From Tubulanus polymorphus (Eukaryota > Nemertea > Palaeonemertea > Tubulaniformes > Tubulanidae), in NCBI RefSeq assembly GCF_964204645.1, contig NC_134026.1, forward strand, positions 13,912,450 through 13,976,449: a DNA stretch of 64,000 nucleotides, written 5' to 3'. Numbering within the stretch: position 1 is the stretch's first letter; the number at the start of each line of letters is the position of its first letter. The notes beneath the pieces were generated by a model. The model searched no databases. It was given only the letters and a program-made list of their open reading frames with translations, and was not told the DNA's origin. This document shows, one piece after another, positions 1 to 12,514 of this stretch. Both the position numbers and the translations under genes were made by a program.

Positions 1-1715
1 GGTGTATCTACCTCATACTTTAAACCGAAAGATAATTCTAAATTTTGATTGGAAATGTATTTTCTGCAAGCAGTACTGTACTAAGTAAAGAAATAAACAC
101 TTAAATTCATGATAAGAAATAAACACAGTAAATTCATTCTATATGCTGAATTCCATTTTATTTTTGTCTCAATATTTACAACCTGTCATAGAAGGAAACG
201 GATCGGAAATCTTTTCAGATTTTAACTTTAAAATTTCGATTTATCATCGCAGAATAACGTATACCTATTGACACTGTAATTGACTTTTGACTAGCCATGT
301 GCTTTACTTCCGCGTACGTCACGGTTTGTTTACTTCCGGTATATTCAGAACATGCGCAGTGCGAAACCTAACTGTGGCCGGTAGAAAAAATCGCTTACCA
401 TGTTGTGGAGCACATCACTTGTGTGAATAACACATGAGCACATGTCATGTGTGATTGTGAATATATTTTGTCATAAAATGCATCTTTGGAATAAGAATAG
501 TTACATGACTCTTCTCATTACAAGACATATTTTCAAAACAGAATAACATTGTTAATGGATGGTTCGATCACTACCAGGCCGTAACGTACAAAAACCAAGT
601 ACAAGTGTCCATTCAACCATTGAAAGTCTATAGAGTTTAGATTTTCATTTGGCTTAATTCATAAAAAGGTTATTATATGTTTTTGCATTCGCTGTTGAGT
701 TTATAAAAATATAAATAATCAAAAAAGACTTTAAAAAATATCAGGTATTTACAGGATTCGAACCACTACGGTTAGCAAAGGACTAGAAGTAAGCATACAG
801 GCACACATGCAAACATTTACCGTTTTAATCAATTTTCATGCTTTATTTCTAAGTTAGAACAGTCTGTCTGCTATTTGAATTAAAGTTCCAAGGCGAGTAT
901 CATTGCGTTTCATCAAATATTTATAGTCGACGATATAAATTGAATGTACTGTAATCGGTAAAATCTGTGGCGTGTACCAAATCAATTAAATCAAATTCAT
1001 CCAAACTTTATTTCATTTATGATTGATGCATTGCAAAGTATTTCATGATTGATGCATTGCAAAGTACAACATGTCCATTCCTAGCTTTTTCATAGGTTAA
1101 ATAATTAGAGTAGGCCTAGATTACACAATGAACTCTTTTTAAATCACTATCTGTCCAGCCTTGAAAGGGGCTTATCTGCATACTATTACTAATGATTTCT
1201 TAAAATTTTGCAGATGAAACTCACAAGGATACTGAGGCAAACCATGGGTGCCATGATTCTGATAATTATGATGATGTACTGAATGATCAGGTACTGTGGT
1301 ATTGCACAGTATTTGCGTATTATTTCTTCATTTATGTCATGACTTATAAAATTAAATTTTCCAATAACAATATAGGCACTCAGTACATTTCCTCAAGTCG
1401 TGATTTTTGTTTATGAAACGTATAATTTCACCCAGGACAGATTACTGAAAAAGAGGTTTCGAATGCTGTTTGTGGTAAGTGATAATTGAAAACAGTTATG
1501 AGCTAGTGTTACGATAATCCCATTTATTTTCGTCATGTTTCACTTATCAAATTGTACCTTTTTTCACCAGATGATTGACATTAGGGATGGTCATTCCATT
1601 TCCCCTTTAAAAAGTTTATTTTTTACGCCGCGCAGGGGACAATCAAAGAGTTTGTATGAAACATCATGTCTGAAGAAAGAGATTTTTACCATTATGGATG
1701 TGTAGTTATACTTCA
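1..1715. other. Intronic sequence, no gene recognised
   Basis: No open frame or family similarity is recognisable. It contains a tandem doublet of about 26 bp (gattgatgcattgcaaagta core) at 1021-1066. By position it should belong to the LAP3 intron that follows the 18621 exon. Confidence 0.5.
1021..1066. repeat. Tandem doublet, ~26-bp unit
   Basis: The string gattgatgcattgcaaagta occurs twice in direct succession, with tttcat between the copies. Confidence 0.9.
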
Positions 1716-3917
1716 AAACTAGATGAATCATTGAACACATCCCACACAATAAATCGTTATATCATACGCCGTGAGTATCAGTATTCGCGCTAGAAATGAT
1801 GAATATGAACCTCTTCAATTGTGCCGCCATTTTACTTAGCACCTGCTGATCGACCTCATTTACATATTCAATGAATGCTATGACGTCATTCAAGCCAGTT
1901 CAACACAAATTATACATAACCGAGATTTTGGGGGGTTTCGTCTTTGAAAGCCCCATAACTACCGAAAAAAGCTTCGGATCTTGACGAGATAAAGTTCTTC
2001 CGACACAAATAGCATTGAATTTCACATGTGTTATTTTGGACAGTTAAAGATGCTGCATAAAAAATGTGCTCAAATAAATCGAATTTTTGAGACTTTTTGG
2101 TTAATTTCTCAAAAAATATGAAACCCACAGCTTTCAACTTTGCGCACCATAACGAAAAACAAATTACGAAATATATTTTTGCTTCATCCGTTCAATTCGC
2201 CCATTAGTAGTAAAATAAACAGACTAATGAAATTGAGTTCGAGTGTGCTTAAAGCTTTGAGCTTTGAGCGTAGTGCTGGTGGGCCCTTTGGGAATACAAA
2301 TATATATATGAAAGATCAAGGTGATTAGTAGCCTAATAATTGCCCCTACTGAACAACCCACTCCCTCTGGAATATAGGTAGCCAAGTACATATTTTGACT
2401 ATGTTGCATTAGGCCTATGCCAGTCAACCCAGCTTTTTTGACATATATATATATATATACACACAGTTAAACTCACTTAATTCGTCGTCGGTTAATTTGT
2501 ATAACTACCTAATTCTTCTAACACGAGCCCCAAGGGGCACCATGGCAAGCCTGTCAACTTTTCATAAAATAGCAAATGATGCATTCTGTGGGTTTTGTCC
2601 AAATAAACTCCCAGCGATAGACTAGTCAATCCCAGGCAAATAATTTACACAATTCAATCGTGTTTTCATAAGTAGCACAGACAGCGACTGGAGCTGACAG
2701 GAACAAATACCTTAGATAAATCTCTTCCCTTGGTCTTATTGATTTGAATGCGGAATAGAATTGAATTTTCTGAAATTTGCTCAATAAAACAACATTAAAT
2801 TGGATTTGCTGTTTAACCTTGTTCAATAAAGTAGATTTTTTGCAGAATGAAATTTGATTGAATTTGCGGTTTGAGCAAATGGCTAATTAACATATCAAGG
2901 TCGTCCATGCATTTCGTGAAAAAGTTATTCTTTCTGGACTTTGCATAATTGTCAATGATATTTTCAGTACTGCAAAAATAAAAATGTTCCTCCCAAAAAC
3001 CAAATTCTAAAAACTTCACAGAAATCAATCTTGAAATACAATTTTAAATCTTAAAATAATACCCCGAAATTAAACAGTATACGATACCACGGGTTCACGT
3101 GAACACCTGCTGATTTCTGCAGCTAAGCTAATCATAAAGGAGTCTTTGCTTTCTGATATTTTTGCGTTCAGATTTTCGCGAAAAAGCTCTTATCAATTTT
3201 AACGAGGCCCATTTTCAAAATTCAGCTCACTACAATTTGGCGAATGGATAATGCTTCAATGAATGATATGTATGAATATATGCTAAGTTGCAGTCACAAG
3301 GGCCTTAGCTCTGGAAACCATGAAATTAAAATTTGCTCCCATTGTATGAATAAATTGCCCATGGGCAAAGTGCAGTTTACCTTGAAAAAGCTAGAGGTTG
3401 TTTGGATCAAGGGCTTTACTGCCTTTACTGCATTACTTTTAATCTTTTTAATTCATGACTTCAAAGTTCTATAAGTTTATATTGTATTTTAACTTTCTCA
3501 AAGAATTATTTTGTAGTCAAATAAGACCAAAGATATACATTGTTTACGGTCCACGCACAACATTTAGTAGGGTACAAATAGGCGCGGCAGGGAAACTATC
3601 CAATATTTTGAAAAAGTATTTTTCACAATATGAATAATTCTAGAACAAAATTCATATGATGTCAGCAATCGGAGGATGGCTGAATATTGAGTCTTGGAAA
3701 TCTCTTCCAATGTATGGCTGTGGAAGATAAAATACCGGTACCGTAAAATATCGGCGTATGCAAGTAGATCGATAAAAATCCTGGATTCTACCACTAAAAT
3801 ATTCAGACCTAGAACTAGTTGGCTGCTAAGTATTTTCAGGTCACAAGAAATTACAATTTGCTACAAATCAAACACAGCGCTCATCTTCTGCTATAAAAGT
3901 TTAAAAGATTATTCATA

Positions 3918-4460
3918 AGGCCATCCCAAAATAATGGTCTGTTTATTTGCATTAACCTGACCGACCCGACTTCAAAGGTGCCGAGTGAAAACTTTTTTCT
4001 GGGATTTATTGAAATAAATTTTATTCTTTATTAAAACGGCAGACCCACTACGGATGCATGAACTACGTATGTTTGAAGTGTGAAAACATGCCTTGACATG
4101 TAGCCTAGTTTAAATTTTTCAGGAAACTGGCAGTGTTCCAATAAGCTCCCACTCATTCTTAATGACTACATTTAAGCTGGTAATGTAGCGCGCATATATT
4201 CAATGTACTATTTCATTTTGAACACAGAGATGACGCTCTGGACGAAGTTATAATTTTAGAATTATTCTTCGAATCTAGGCTTAACACAAATTTCCCGTGC
4301 ACGACGAGATTCGTGATATTGTTTCCATGTAAGAAAAGGTGATAAATTCTTTTTTTTTTTACCAAAAATTTTACAAAAAAAAATTTCTACCTTCCTACCG
4401 ATTCATCCTGAAAACTTGAGTCGGTGTTACGGCAAACAGACAATTATTTTGGGATGGCTT
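3918..4460. mobile_element. MITE with GGCCATCCCAAAATAAT inverted termini, copy 1
   Basis: The left end reads aaggccatcccaaaataatg and the right end attattttgggatggctt, which are inverted repeats of each other. The subterminal gtctgttt/aaacagac strings also pair. About 540 bp with no coding capacity. A second copy at 24125-24690 lies in the opposite internal orientation at a different site of the surrounding repeat. TSD unclear (TA or TAA). Confidence 0.75.
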
Positions 4461-4939
4461 AAAGCGTATTTTCATGTCAAACGTGCACGCGCCAGAAAGC
4501 AGTGTTATTACAGTAGCACTATATATAGTAGTGTATACTGTACAATTGTGTGTGTAACAGTCTAATGCACTCTGCGCGCACGTGGAGGCCTTATCTGTAA
4601 GTGAATGTTCTCTTACACTTCAATGACAATCATAACCATCCCCGGGGATTAAAATGAAACAATACCTATGGCGGATATGTGAAATAATTATATTCTCACC
4701 AGCAATGAGCATTTGGAATTCGCACTTTTACGGCACCTAGTCCAATCAAACGTTCGCCATTCATAGCTTTCCCATGGTTATTTTAGTAGCGCCAGAATTC
4801 CCCGTGTATCCCAGAAACAGCCAATCACATTCGATACTAGAGACGACACCCCCAAATAAAGGTCATTGCAATTTAATACACAAGAGCTAAGAATTTTCCC
4901 GCCAAAAACAGTTTTTGTAGAATTTTAACAAAGTTGACC

Positions 4940-5086
4940 ATGTCATCGATGGAGGTTCGCCATGTATTCAATCGCATCGATTATATGTCGTTTAGGCCGA
5001 CAACCAATAAAACATATGCTCACACAAAAAATGTACTACGATTTTACATGAATTGGCTCAATGCCAACTTCATATCGCTGACAAAG
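4940..5086 (+). other. Repeated exon-like ORF start with splice donor, copy 1
   Basis: ATG followed by 49 codons ([20 protein letters not shown], then an Asn-rich stretch ending FYMNWLNANFISLTK) stops at a consensus-like donor aaag|gtaaat. The same stretch with its upstream sequence recurs at 25431-25578, and its last 70 bp near 19950-20025. It looks like the first coding exon of a gene carried in repeat family R. The product is unrecognised. A spacing of Thr/Asn-rich residues then a W-L motif faintly recalls N-terminal parts of Crypton/ZMYM-type proteins, but this is weak. Confidence 0.4.
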
Positions 5087-5150
5087 GTAAATAAAAATAC
5101 AAGAGGCTCACGGGCCTTATACCTTCATGACGCAGTAGAAGAAGAATGAT

Positions 5151-8100
5151 CTAGTTTTCAATGTTTTACAGAAAGTTACATTGTAGCGATGTAACAAGTT
5201 TCAAAATAGTTAATATGGTATCAAACCTGCTTACCCATAAAATTTCAACATCAGTAGTATTACATATTTATCTCAGTAAAACTAAGCTCACATGAGTAGT
5301 TTTAATGAATGTCCGTCAGTAGCTTCCGATTAAGCAACAGTAGTTTTATGCCATAAAATCAGTACTTTCCTTTAGAGTATCATTAGTATCAGAAAACAGA
5401 ATTAATCAAAAAAATAAAATTGAATGTTGTTTACTTTTTAAATTTTTCATTGCTCTTCCTGCCAATGAGTTCCAAAATCTGAGGATCGGAGGGTAACAAG
5501 CGGCCCATGGGCCTTGAAGCATTTACAGAAGATTATACTGTGGTAAGGTATTAAGTGGTTAATGCTTTACATCTGCCGGAAAATGTTCTATGACGATGTT
5601 GATTGGGAGGACCACAGACTAAGAATTGAAATGAATTTCATTTTTCTGCTGAACGATTTAGCCTATACTATTTGTATTGTTTAACCTTGTTAATGCTATT
5701 TTGTTAAGGAGGAAACTAGTTTATTCTGATGTTTTCCATCATGTCCCAGCTAAGAGATTTATATCAATCAAGATTTATATACTAAAACCCATTTATTTAA
5801 TACAACAATTTCGGCACTAGTTTCGTCTACACAATATTCGTATTTAACATACAACTGTAAGGGTAATCTCGACTGACTGTGGTTTTCCTTGCATGAACTG
5901 TTATGCCCTATTGCTGAATAATGAAAACGAAAACAGAACGATTTTTCTGAATGCAAAATACTCTGTTGCATAATAGTTATAGATCAAGCGGACTAATGTA
6001 CGCATCAAAACGTCGCACAGAGAGCAATGCCGGCATTGGTGTCACTATTGAGGCAGGCTGATGATTGCTTGTTTGACTGTTTTTGATTGTTTACGTCGTT
6101 CGGACCTTAGTTTTTAACCCTATTGTTTTGTTCATTTAACCTCACGACTGGACGGCCTTTGAAGTGTTGCCTGCACACAAGTGTTGTAAGCAGTCAGCAG
6201 GACTCGAACCCACTTGTCACTCAGCACAGATAGTGCATGCAACAGCATCACGCCTTACCTCACTGAGCTACCGAAGCCGCTGGATTGAATTCCGAAAAGA
6301 ACTACAGTAGCGGCAAATAACCATCGCATATTGCAATTCACGACAAACAATGTTGAAATTTAATCACTGTTATGGTGTTCAATGCGTGGAAAAGATAAAA
6401 GTTTTTTTTCCAGCGTGCATTTCAAAGCGAATCTATCTGCTGAGTGGCTGCTACCGCCTGGTGAGTGCGCCGGAGGCGGGTTGGGCATCTTAAAGTGAAA
6501 ACTTATTGTAGAATATAGCTGAACCGATGGAATTTTACAATAAACTGTCAGTCAACTGATTGATGATACAACATGGTCGTTCTCGGCATACTTTAACAAT
6601 GATATACCCCCTATAAACAACTATGGTAAAATTGAATAAAATTATCCGTCTTCATTGGTGGAATCATATCATGGTGTTAGCCTACCGTTTACCATTTAAT
6701 GTTTCGTGACATCATGAAATGGTTTTAACTTTTGTAAAGGCGTTCCCGCACAATCACATAATTTACCTGTACAGGCTTCAGTCAAGAGAAGGCCTGTTGT
6801 ACCACTGCTCTAGAATTACGTATTCTGACGCCGAAAATTAATCCCAATTAATCCGATGAATACTGATAGTTGGAATAACAGTGATATTAAAACACTATGA
6901 TATTTATAAATCGGAGGTACATAATTTCATGTTTTTCTATTCAGAAGAGGCCATTCCCCATTCTTTACTGCCAATGTCAATGCGGACATATCACTAGCCG
7001 ATTGCATAACCCCCTCTCATCCACCAGATAACTAATGAGAAAAATGCGATAGAATAACTTTTTTGGCCATTAAATCAGAAATCTGGCAATGCAATCTTGT
7101 TGGGAATAATTGAAAAATTATTTTGAGTCATTTTCAGCTCTGTCTTCTGTTTTACGGGAACGTAGTTACAATTTGAAGTAACTATGAAAATGAGAAGTCA
7201 GTGCTTTTTTCGACTACGACTTTCGATCCATTCTACTAGCAATGGCATGAGGTCATAGACATCAACCAATGCTAAAAACCTCAATTAACCCAGACATAAT
7301 GTTCAAAATGTAGCATTAATTTAGCAATATCGATCTTTTCCCAGGAGTGAATCTACTAAGTATTATGGAAAAGGTATCAATCAGGCAGGTGCTGCCACTA
7401 TCGGGTGATGAAAGGTTGAGTAGTGGGTTTTCCCCAAGGGTGAAAATGTCTATTAATAAAGTCAGGAAAATAATCGTTTCATAAGAAAATACAAAAAAAC
7501 AATTTCATTTTCATTTTTATTTCGCCTTCCAACATTAAACCTACCTTCAAAATAAAAAAGCCTGGCCACACGAAATACAGTAAAAACCACATATAAGTCA
7601 ATGAGTCTTTAACCCCAGGTTTTACCAGCTGAAGAAATATTTATCACGACGTTTATTCATACTTGTCTACTACTTAGTATTTTTCAGGAAACGATAAAAT
7701 ATTCATTGAAAGTTTATTTATTATAAAAACTTTTCATTCAAACACGGTATGAAAACGTAATTATAACGTACACGCATATGTGAGCATTGGTATGCTGTCA
7801 CGAGTGACTGTGTGTATATAGTGTGTGTAAAGAGATTATATTGATCATACACAGTAGCAATGCAGTGAAAGAAGAGATGGACGCACGTGTATGCCACTGC
7901 CATATATTCAATACTCTGACCCGATTTGCGAGCAGTAGAAGAAAACAAACCCGTACTCCCGCTTTTGAAAGTTCATAACCGTTTTCACAGATGTGATGAT
8001 ATACTTTAGCCGTATTTTCATACAGGAAGATAAAACAAATCCGTATTTTGAAAAGAACATATGAAAAACCATAGTTTATATGGACCATCCGTACTTCCGT

Positions 8101-8190
8101 ATTTAGCTATTAAAATCTGTACCAAATACGGAAATACCATGGGGATTAGCAGGTCTGCCCTGGTGAACATAGGCTAAGCCCAATGACCGC
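5151..8190. other. Intronic sequence, no gene recognised
   Basis: About 3 kb without a supportable gene. It contains a hairpin-headed repeat trace (caagcggcccatgggccttg near 5497) and the tRNA-like sequence at 6194-6281. Open frames here are short and have no recognisable similarity. Confidence 0.5.
6194..6281 (-). repeat. tRNA-like sequence (tRNA pseudogene or SINE head)
   Basis: Read on the minus strand, an A-box-like GGTAGCTCAGTGAGGTAAGG is followed about 45 bp later by a B box GGGTTCGAGTCC. These are the internal RNA polymerase III promoter elements. The spacing is too long for a normal tRNA without an intron or variable arm, and the stems pair poorly. A SINE head or decayed tRNA copy is most likely. 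Confidence 0.5.
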
Positions 8191-8600
8191 GAATCTCACT
8201 TCATTCATAGAACATGTTATGAGCTACAACAGTGCAATTGATCATGGTAACAAAATAGGTCTAGGTACCAATATAATAAGGAAATACTAAGCTATTTTAC
8301 TTTTCAACGCCCCCTGGTGACTACATGGAGTAACAAATGACCTTGAAACCCACCACAATCATTGAACAAGTCATGAGCTACAACTTTTCAATTGATTGTG
8401 GTAACAAAATATGCATAGGTACAAATATAATATAGAAATACTAAGTTATTGCATGTTCAATGCCCCCTGGTGGCCATATATAAAAACTAATGAAAAAAAC
8501 TAATGATCTCATAGAACACGTTATGAGCTACAACTTTCCAATTGATTGTGGTAACAAAATATGCTTAGGTATCAATATAATGTGGAAATACTTTTTTCCA
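8190..8600. repeat. ~150-bp tandem repeat, about 3 units, each with a CCCCCTGGTG core
   Basis: Units share catagaacatgttatgagct, attgattgtggtaacaaaat and acgccccctggtg. Related single units occur at 34350-34500, and at 36235-36332, where the unit resumes at 41932 after the transposon A insertion. The core matches the animal CTCF consensus on the opposite strand. Confidence 0.8.
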
Positions 8601-8717
8601 CCTACGAATGAGTACTGATGACACCAAGATGGCCGCCAACTGCATCATTAATGGCTGATCAAAAATACCTGTCTCAGGTATAAAAGAACTTCAAAGAATA
8701 CCCATCACAAATTGCAA

Positions 8718-9030
8718 ATATAGCTGCAAAGCAGAGATAACGGGTTTTCTGCACAGTCTTAGAATCCTGTTCAACGGTGGATTTCGACAAAGCATTTAAT
8801 AAGGCACAACATCAGCCATTACTAAACAGGCTATTAGGAAACAGTATCAATGATAGGTCACTCAAATGGCTCAGCAGTTATCTCTGAACGAAAACTTGTA
8901 GCCCAAATCAACGGAACGCCTCATCTTGGAATAAGTCAGTCTTACTAGTGGAGTCACGCTAGGTAGTATCCTAAGTCGTCTTCTGTTAAATGTCCTGACA
9001 AATGACATACACAGTAATCCAAAATATACC
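8718..9030 (+). pseudogene. Non-LTR reverse transcriptase fragment (CR1/Jockey-like)
   Basis: The translation contains VDFDKAFNKAQHQPLLNRLL then SLKWLSSYL. After a frame break comes LVAQINGTPHLGISQS and a degraded SGVTLGSILSRLLLNVLTND. This is the central palm region of non-LTR reverse transcriptases, with the first catalytic Asp. The YxDD motif, endonuclease and 3' end are absent. It begins just after aaatatagctgcaaagcag, which is also found at 45294. Confidence 0.7.
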
Positions 9031-9060
9031 AGACCAAGTAAATTTCCAAAACGACCTTAA

Positions 9061-9545
9061 CACGCCGTTCGACCAAGAAACTTAATGTTCCGACAAGAAA
9101 ATCTTGTTTCAATGAAAACAATTCTGTTCGATTGAACGAAATACTTAATACTTTTGGTTCGGAGAAAAAACTTTTTACAACGTACTTGTTCGAACGAAAA
9201 ACTTAAGTGTTCTGACAAGAAAATTCTGTTCAAATTAAAACGATTCTGTTCGATTGAACGGTTGTTCGAACGAAAAACCTTTCGTTTGGAGAAAAAACTT
9301 TTTACAATATACTTGTTAGAACGAAAAACTTAATGTTCTGACAAGAAAATTCTGTTCAAATTAAAATGATTCTGTTTCGATCGAACGATTGTTCGAACGA
9401 AAAACCTTTCGATTGGACAAAAAAACTTTGTTCTAATGATTTTTTCAAATTGGTTCATTCGAACAGAATATTATTGGTTCGAACGAAATAAATTTTGTTC
9501 CGAGGAAAGAATTTTCAAGTGAAAGGTCTTTTGAACGAAAAAAAA
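9061..9545. repeat. Degenerate TTCGAACGAAAAACTT low-complexity tract
   Basis: Roughly 480 bp built from variants of gttcgaacgaaaaactt, gacaagaaaattctgttc and aaaacgattctgttcgattg. Many units are self-complementary around TTCGAA. A related but longer tract is at 45640-46265. It has no credible coding content. Confidence 0.85.
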
Positions 9546-9575
9546 AGATATTTCTGGGGCTCGGCAGTAACTTAA

Positions 9576-9902
9576 AGCCGGACGTAGTTCGGCCTTCAGA
9601 CGCGATGCGATCCTCGCATTGCATCCAATGTTTCGGTGCAAGTCGGTTGCGATACGATTGTCAGCGACTGTGTGCGACTAGTTTCAGCCTGTTGCAAGAG
9701 CACGTAGGTCAGTTGTGACAGTCGTGTCGTGTCGCAGAAAGTAGAACACGTGCGACTCATTGTGACTGGCGTTGCTGACAGTCGCAACCCGTCGCAAGGG
9801 AGCGTAGGTCGATGAGTCGTTGCGACACAATCGTCGCTGACGGTCGCAGTGAATGGCATTGCAGTGAGTCACAAGCCTTTGCAAGGCCGACCTACGCCCG
9901 GC
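9576..9902. mobile_element. GC-rich MITE with TTAA target duplication, copy 1
   Basis: TTAA (9572-9575 and 9903-9906) flanks inverted ends GCCGGACGTAGTTCGGCCTT and AAGGCCGACCTACGCCCGGC. The paralogous duplication has the uninterrupted site gtaacTTAActcatcagg at 46291-46308, which proves a discrete 327-bp insertion plus TTAA. The interior is a scramble of gtcgca-type words. A second copy is at 29541-29876. TTAA targeting is typical of the piggyBac superfamily, among others. Confidence 0.92.
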
Positions 9903-11290
9903 TTAAGTCATTAGGAATAATGAAATACCAGTTTCATTTATGATGAAAAAACTCAAATGAAAAGTCTGGCTTATAAAGCTGTCTGCTCAGAAGAAATTTT
10001 CAAAAAAATCTTCACTTTTGGCAATAAAACTGATAATTGTGATTGATCATTGCAAGTCAGAACCAGTTAATCACTAATTAACATGCATTTTAATAAATCT
10101 GATTCCTCCTTTACAGTGAACTTAGCATTAACCTAGTAGAGGCTACTAGCCTATGTAGGCCTATGTATATGCGTAGGCCTAACATCTGGACAGATTGGTC
10201 GTAGGCCTATTGAATAACAACCCTCCTAAATATCGTAAATTTTGTTTTGAGGGTTCAATCAAATGAGTCCGTTAATAAACGCAACAATTATACTGTGTTT
10301 GTTTGAGACAGTAAAGGTCAGTGCCGGTAGGCCTAAAGCCTTAAGGTCGCGTAAAACTCGATAAACACTTCAAGCGACACAGCGAACGATCTCCTTTCCC
10401 CCACAGCGAATGCTTACTCCAAATGTCAAGTATGAGTCCAGCATACGGATAGGAGTTTGTTATATACTTGTATTTAGTAAATACCTTGTGCATTTGACAA
10501 TGATCGGTATGTACTGTAGGAAATATATGAGTATTGATGGTATTGATATAGAGGTCGAGGCCTGCGGCCAAATAAAGTAATATATACTTTCATTTTGATA
10601 CCTCGTCGACACAACAGCTTTTCTCCGCTATATCTCTTCGGCGTGTTAGTTTAGACCTACAGTCCCCGGTACACTAACGATTTATCTTAGTAAATACACG
10701 GTTTGATCTGGTAAAGAAAAATAGGTATTGTTAAACTAACTGCTTGAAGCCCACGGCCAAATCACTGGTAGTAATAAATTAATTTGTACTCGATTTGATT
10801 CTCATGATGAGGTGAAACTCGCAGCTGATCCCCGGAACGACGATGTAGTGACACACGTCGATTCGTCGATGTTTACGGCTCGACAGTTTTTTTTAAAATC
10901 TAAAGTAGTAAATTTCCTGTGTATCGGTAATATGATTTGATGAGGAAAATGGGCTATTGTTAAAATTAGTTTTATTAACCGCGATTGAATGTGCAATCTT
11001 TGGGTAATAAATTTGTTAATTTATGGTTGAATTGATAATCGACGTGACAAGAAACATGCGTTAGATTTCGGAAAGACGACTTAGAAAAACATGTCGGCTC
11101 TTTGAATGGGGCTCAATTTTCGATGTTTACGGCCCGACAGTGCTTTTGTAACGATGATTCGTGAAAAAACATGCGATGTATTTGTAGATCTCAGTGAGCT
11201 GAACGATACCATACGGATTGTATCGACAACAGCGGCAAGGTAACAAAGCCTTTGTTCTTTTAGTGAAAATAGTGTGAGATAAAATAATAA

Positions 11291-11452
11291 TAATAAGAAA
11301 CACGCGAATCTCAACAGGGTTTTCTGTGATGTAACAGAAAACCCTAATAATCACGCGAATCTCAATAGGGTTTTCTGTGATGTAACAGAAAACCCTAATA
11401 AGAAACACGCGAATCTCAATAGGGTTTTCTGTGACGAAACAGAAAACCCTAA
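11291..11452. repeat. Three tandem ~54-bp palindromic units
   Basis: Each unit contains AGGGTTTTCTGT, a 6-bp loop and ACAGAAAACCCT, preceded by cacgcgaatctcaa(c/t). The palindrome would fold as a 12-bp hairpin. A single related unit is at about 15675-15726. Units are contiguous without unique spacers. Confidence 0.9.
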
Positions 11453-11722
11453 ATATAGCTGCAAGCAGCGATAACGGGTTTATGCCTTTCTGGATAGAAT
11501 GTCGTTCAGGGATGCGAGCAAAGATTTCACCCGAAATCAGTTGTTACATTCCTATTACGATTACGATTTTATTTACACTCCAACCATTTCCATGGTATAT
11601 GGAGGAAAACTATTACACATGTATATACAAATATTTACAAAACAATACTGTAGTGATTAAAATTTAGAGAATGAAAACTTAACAAAATATATATACATCA
11701 ACTATTTACAATACTATATGTA

Positions 11723-12421
11723 CTATTGGAGGGATCTATATACATCTAAGCCGGTTATAATGAATTTAGCTAATTTGACCGCTGGGTTTTTCAGAATATC
11801 AAGGATATTAAAGGTATTCAAATTCAAATAGTTTTTCCGGGGTTCGTTCAGTAAGGTACAGTCAAACAGAAAATGGGATTCATCACCTAAAGTATTACAA
11901 GTGGGGCATATTCTATCGGCTCTGTCTAAATGGTTTGAAAATTTGTTCACAGGTATAATATAGGACCCGACCCTAAATTCAAATAAACTAGTTCCTAAGT
12001 CATCACCAAGTTCTATTATATACTTCTCTAACCTAATACCATTTTTATATTGCCTAAAGTTTGTGTATATCGGATTAGTATTTATGGCAGATACGGTTTC
12101 TTGAAGGTGCTGGTCACGGAGTATCTGTTTTATTCGTTTTGAAAAAGATTTACTGTAAGTCATGAATTGCTGCATCCAAATGCAGGACAAACCACAGTCA
12201 TCAAAGGTTTTCTTTATATATGATAACCAAGGGCTCTTAAATTTATCCCTTAAAAATAAATTGAAAGATATTTTATAAAGTATTGAATTAAGTTTGGTTT
12301 GCTTTCCAGATACTGTTTTTACCCAAATGTTAACAATCCTGCGTCTAACATCTATATTCAAAGGATAACGTCCTAGCTCTGATAAAACTTGTAAGTTGCG
12401 AGAATATTTCGTCACTTTCAT
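11723..12421 (-). pseudogene. LINE ORF2 C-terminal region with CCHC-type finger
   Basis: 232 codons without interruption. ELGRYPLNIDVRRRIVNIWV is followed by a long helical region and ends near CPTCNTLGDESHFLFDC, a Cys-x2-Cys...His...Cys motif typical of C-terminal ends of some LINE ORF2 proteins. It lies downstream of the RT and thumb and is offset from them by frameshifts. The fragment at 22730 encodes the same domain ([17 protein letters not shown]). Confidence 0.8.
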
Positions 12422-12514
12422 TAAGATTTTACAGAAGAAGCAATGAACATTTTCTAATTAATCAAGATTTTCGTATCCCCAGATCTCACACCCATACATG
12501 GCTATTGGTGCAAC

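Larger units (their letters stand above)
1716..5150. repeat. Composite interspersed repeat, copy 1 (family R)
   Basis: Segments recur elsewhere in the same order. The block from aaactagatgaatcattgaa through gcgcaccataacgaaaaac recurs near 49590-50960. The gagccccaaggggcac block and gttcacgtgaacacctgctg block recur near 28100-28800, and the latter also near 19645. The aaattgcccatgggcaaagtg block and the gaaacaatacctatggcgg region recur at 23835-25580. No complete coding region is visible. It looks like a multi-kb element or segmental repeat, present in partial copies in the same direction. Confidence 0.75.
8700..11000. repeat. Segmental duplication, copy 1 (partner 45290-47400)
   Basis: Colinear similarity runs from aaatatagctgcaaagcag through the TTCGAACGAAAA tract, ggctcggcagtaacttaa, gtgattgatcattgcaagtc, cctagtagaggctactag and the Y-rich segment around 10600-10960. 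This copy has gained the 9576-9902 MITE. Each copy retains a different piece of reverse transcriptase. Confidence 0.8.

Noticed and set aside
748-800. B-box-like ggattcgaacc suggesting a minus-strand tRNA
   Set aside because: No A box at suitable spacing and no cloverleaf stems. Treated as chance or a worn SINE.
1213-1472. Possible plus-strand exons 1213-1290 (DETHKDTEANHGCHDSDNYD) and 1436-1472
   Set aside because: Acceptor and donor signals are present but the segments are short and unsupported by any family. They would be antisense within a LAP3 intron.
9596-9884. Overlapping minus-strand open frames rich in Thr/Arg/Ser
   Set aside because: They lie wholly in the GC-rich TTAA MITE. The same kind of frames appear at 29486-29902 in its second copy, and they come from gtcgca repeats, not a gene.
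11291-11452. CRISPR-like array of palindromic repeats
   Set aside because: Units are directly contiguous without unique spacers, and the window is clearly eukaryotic (spliced LAP3, LINEs, SINE).
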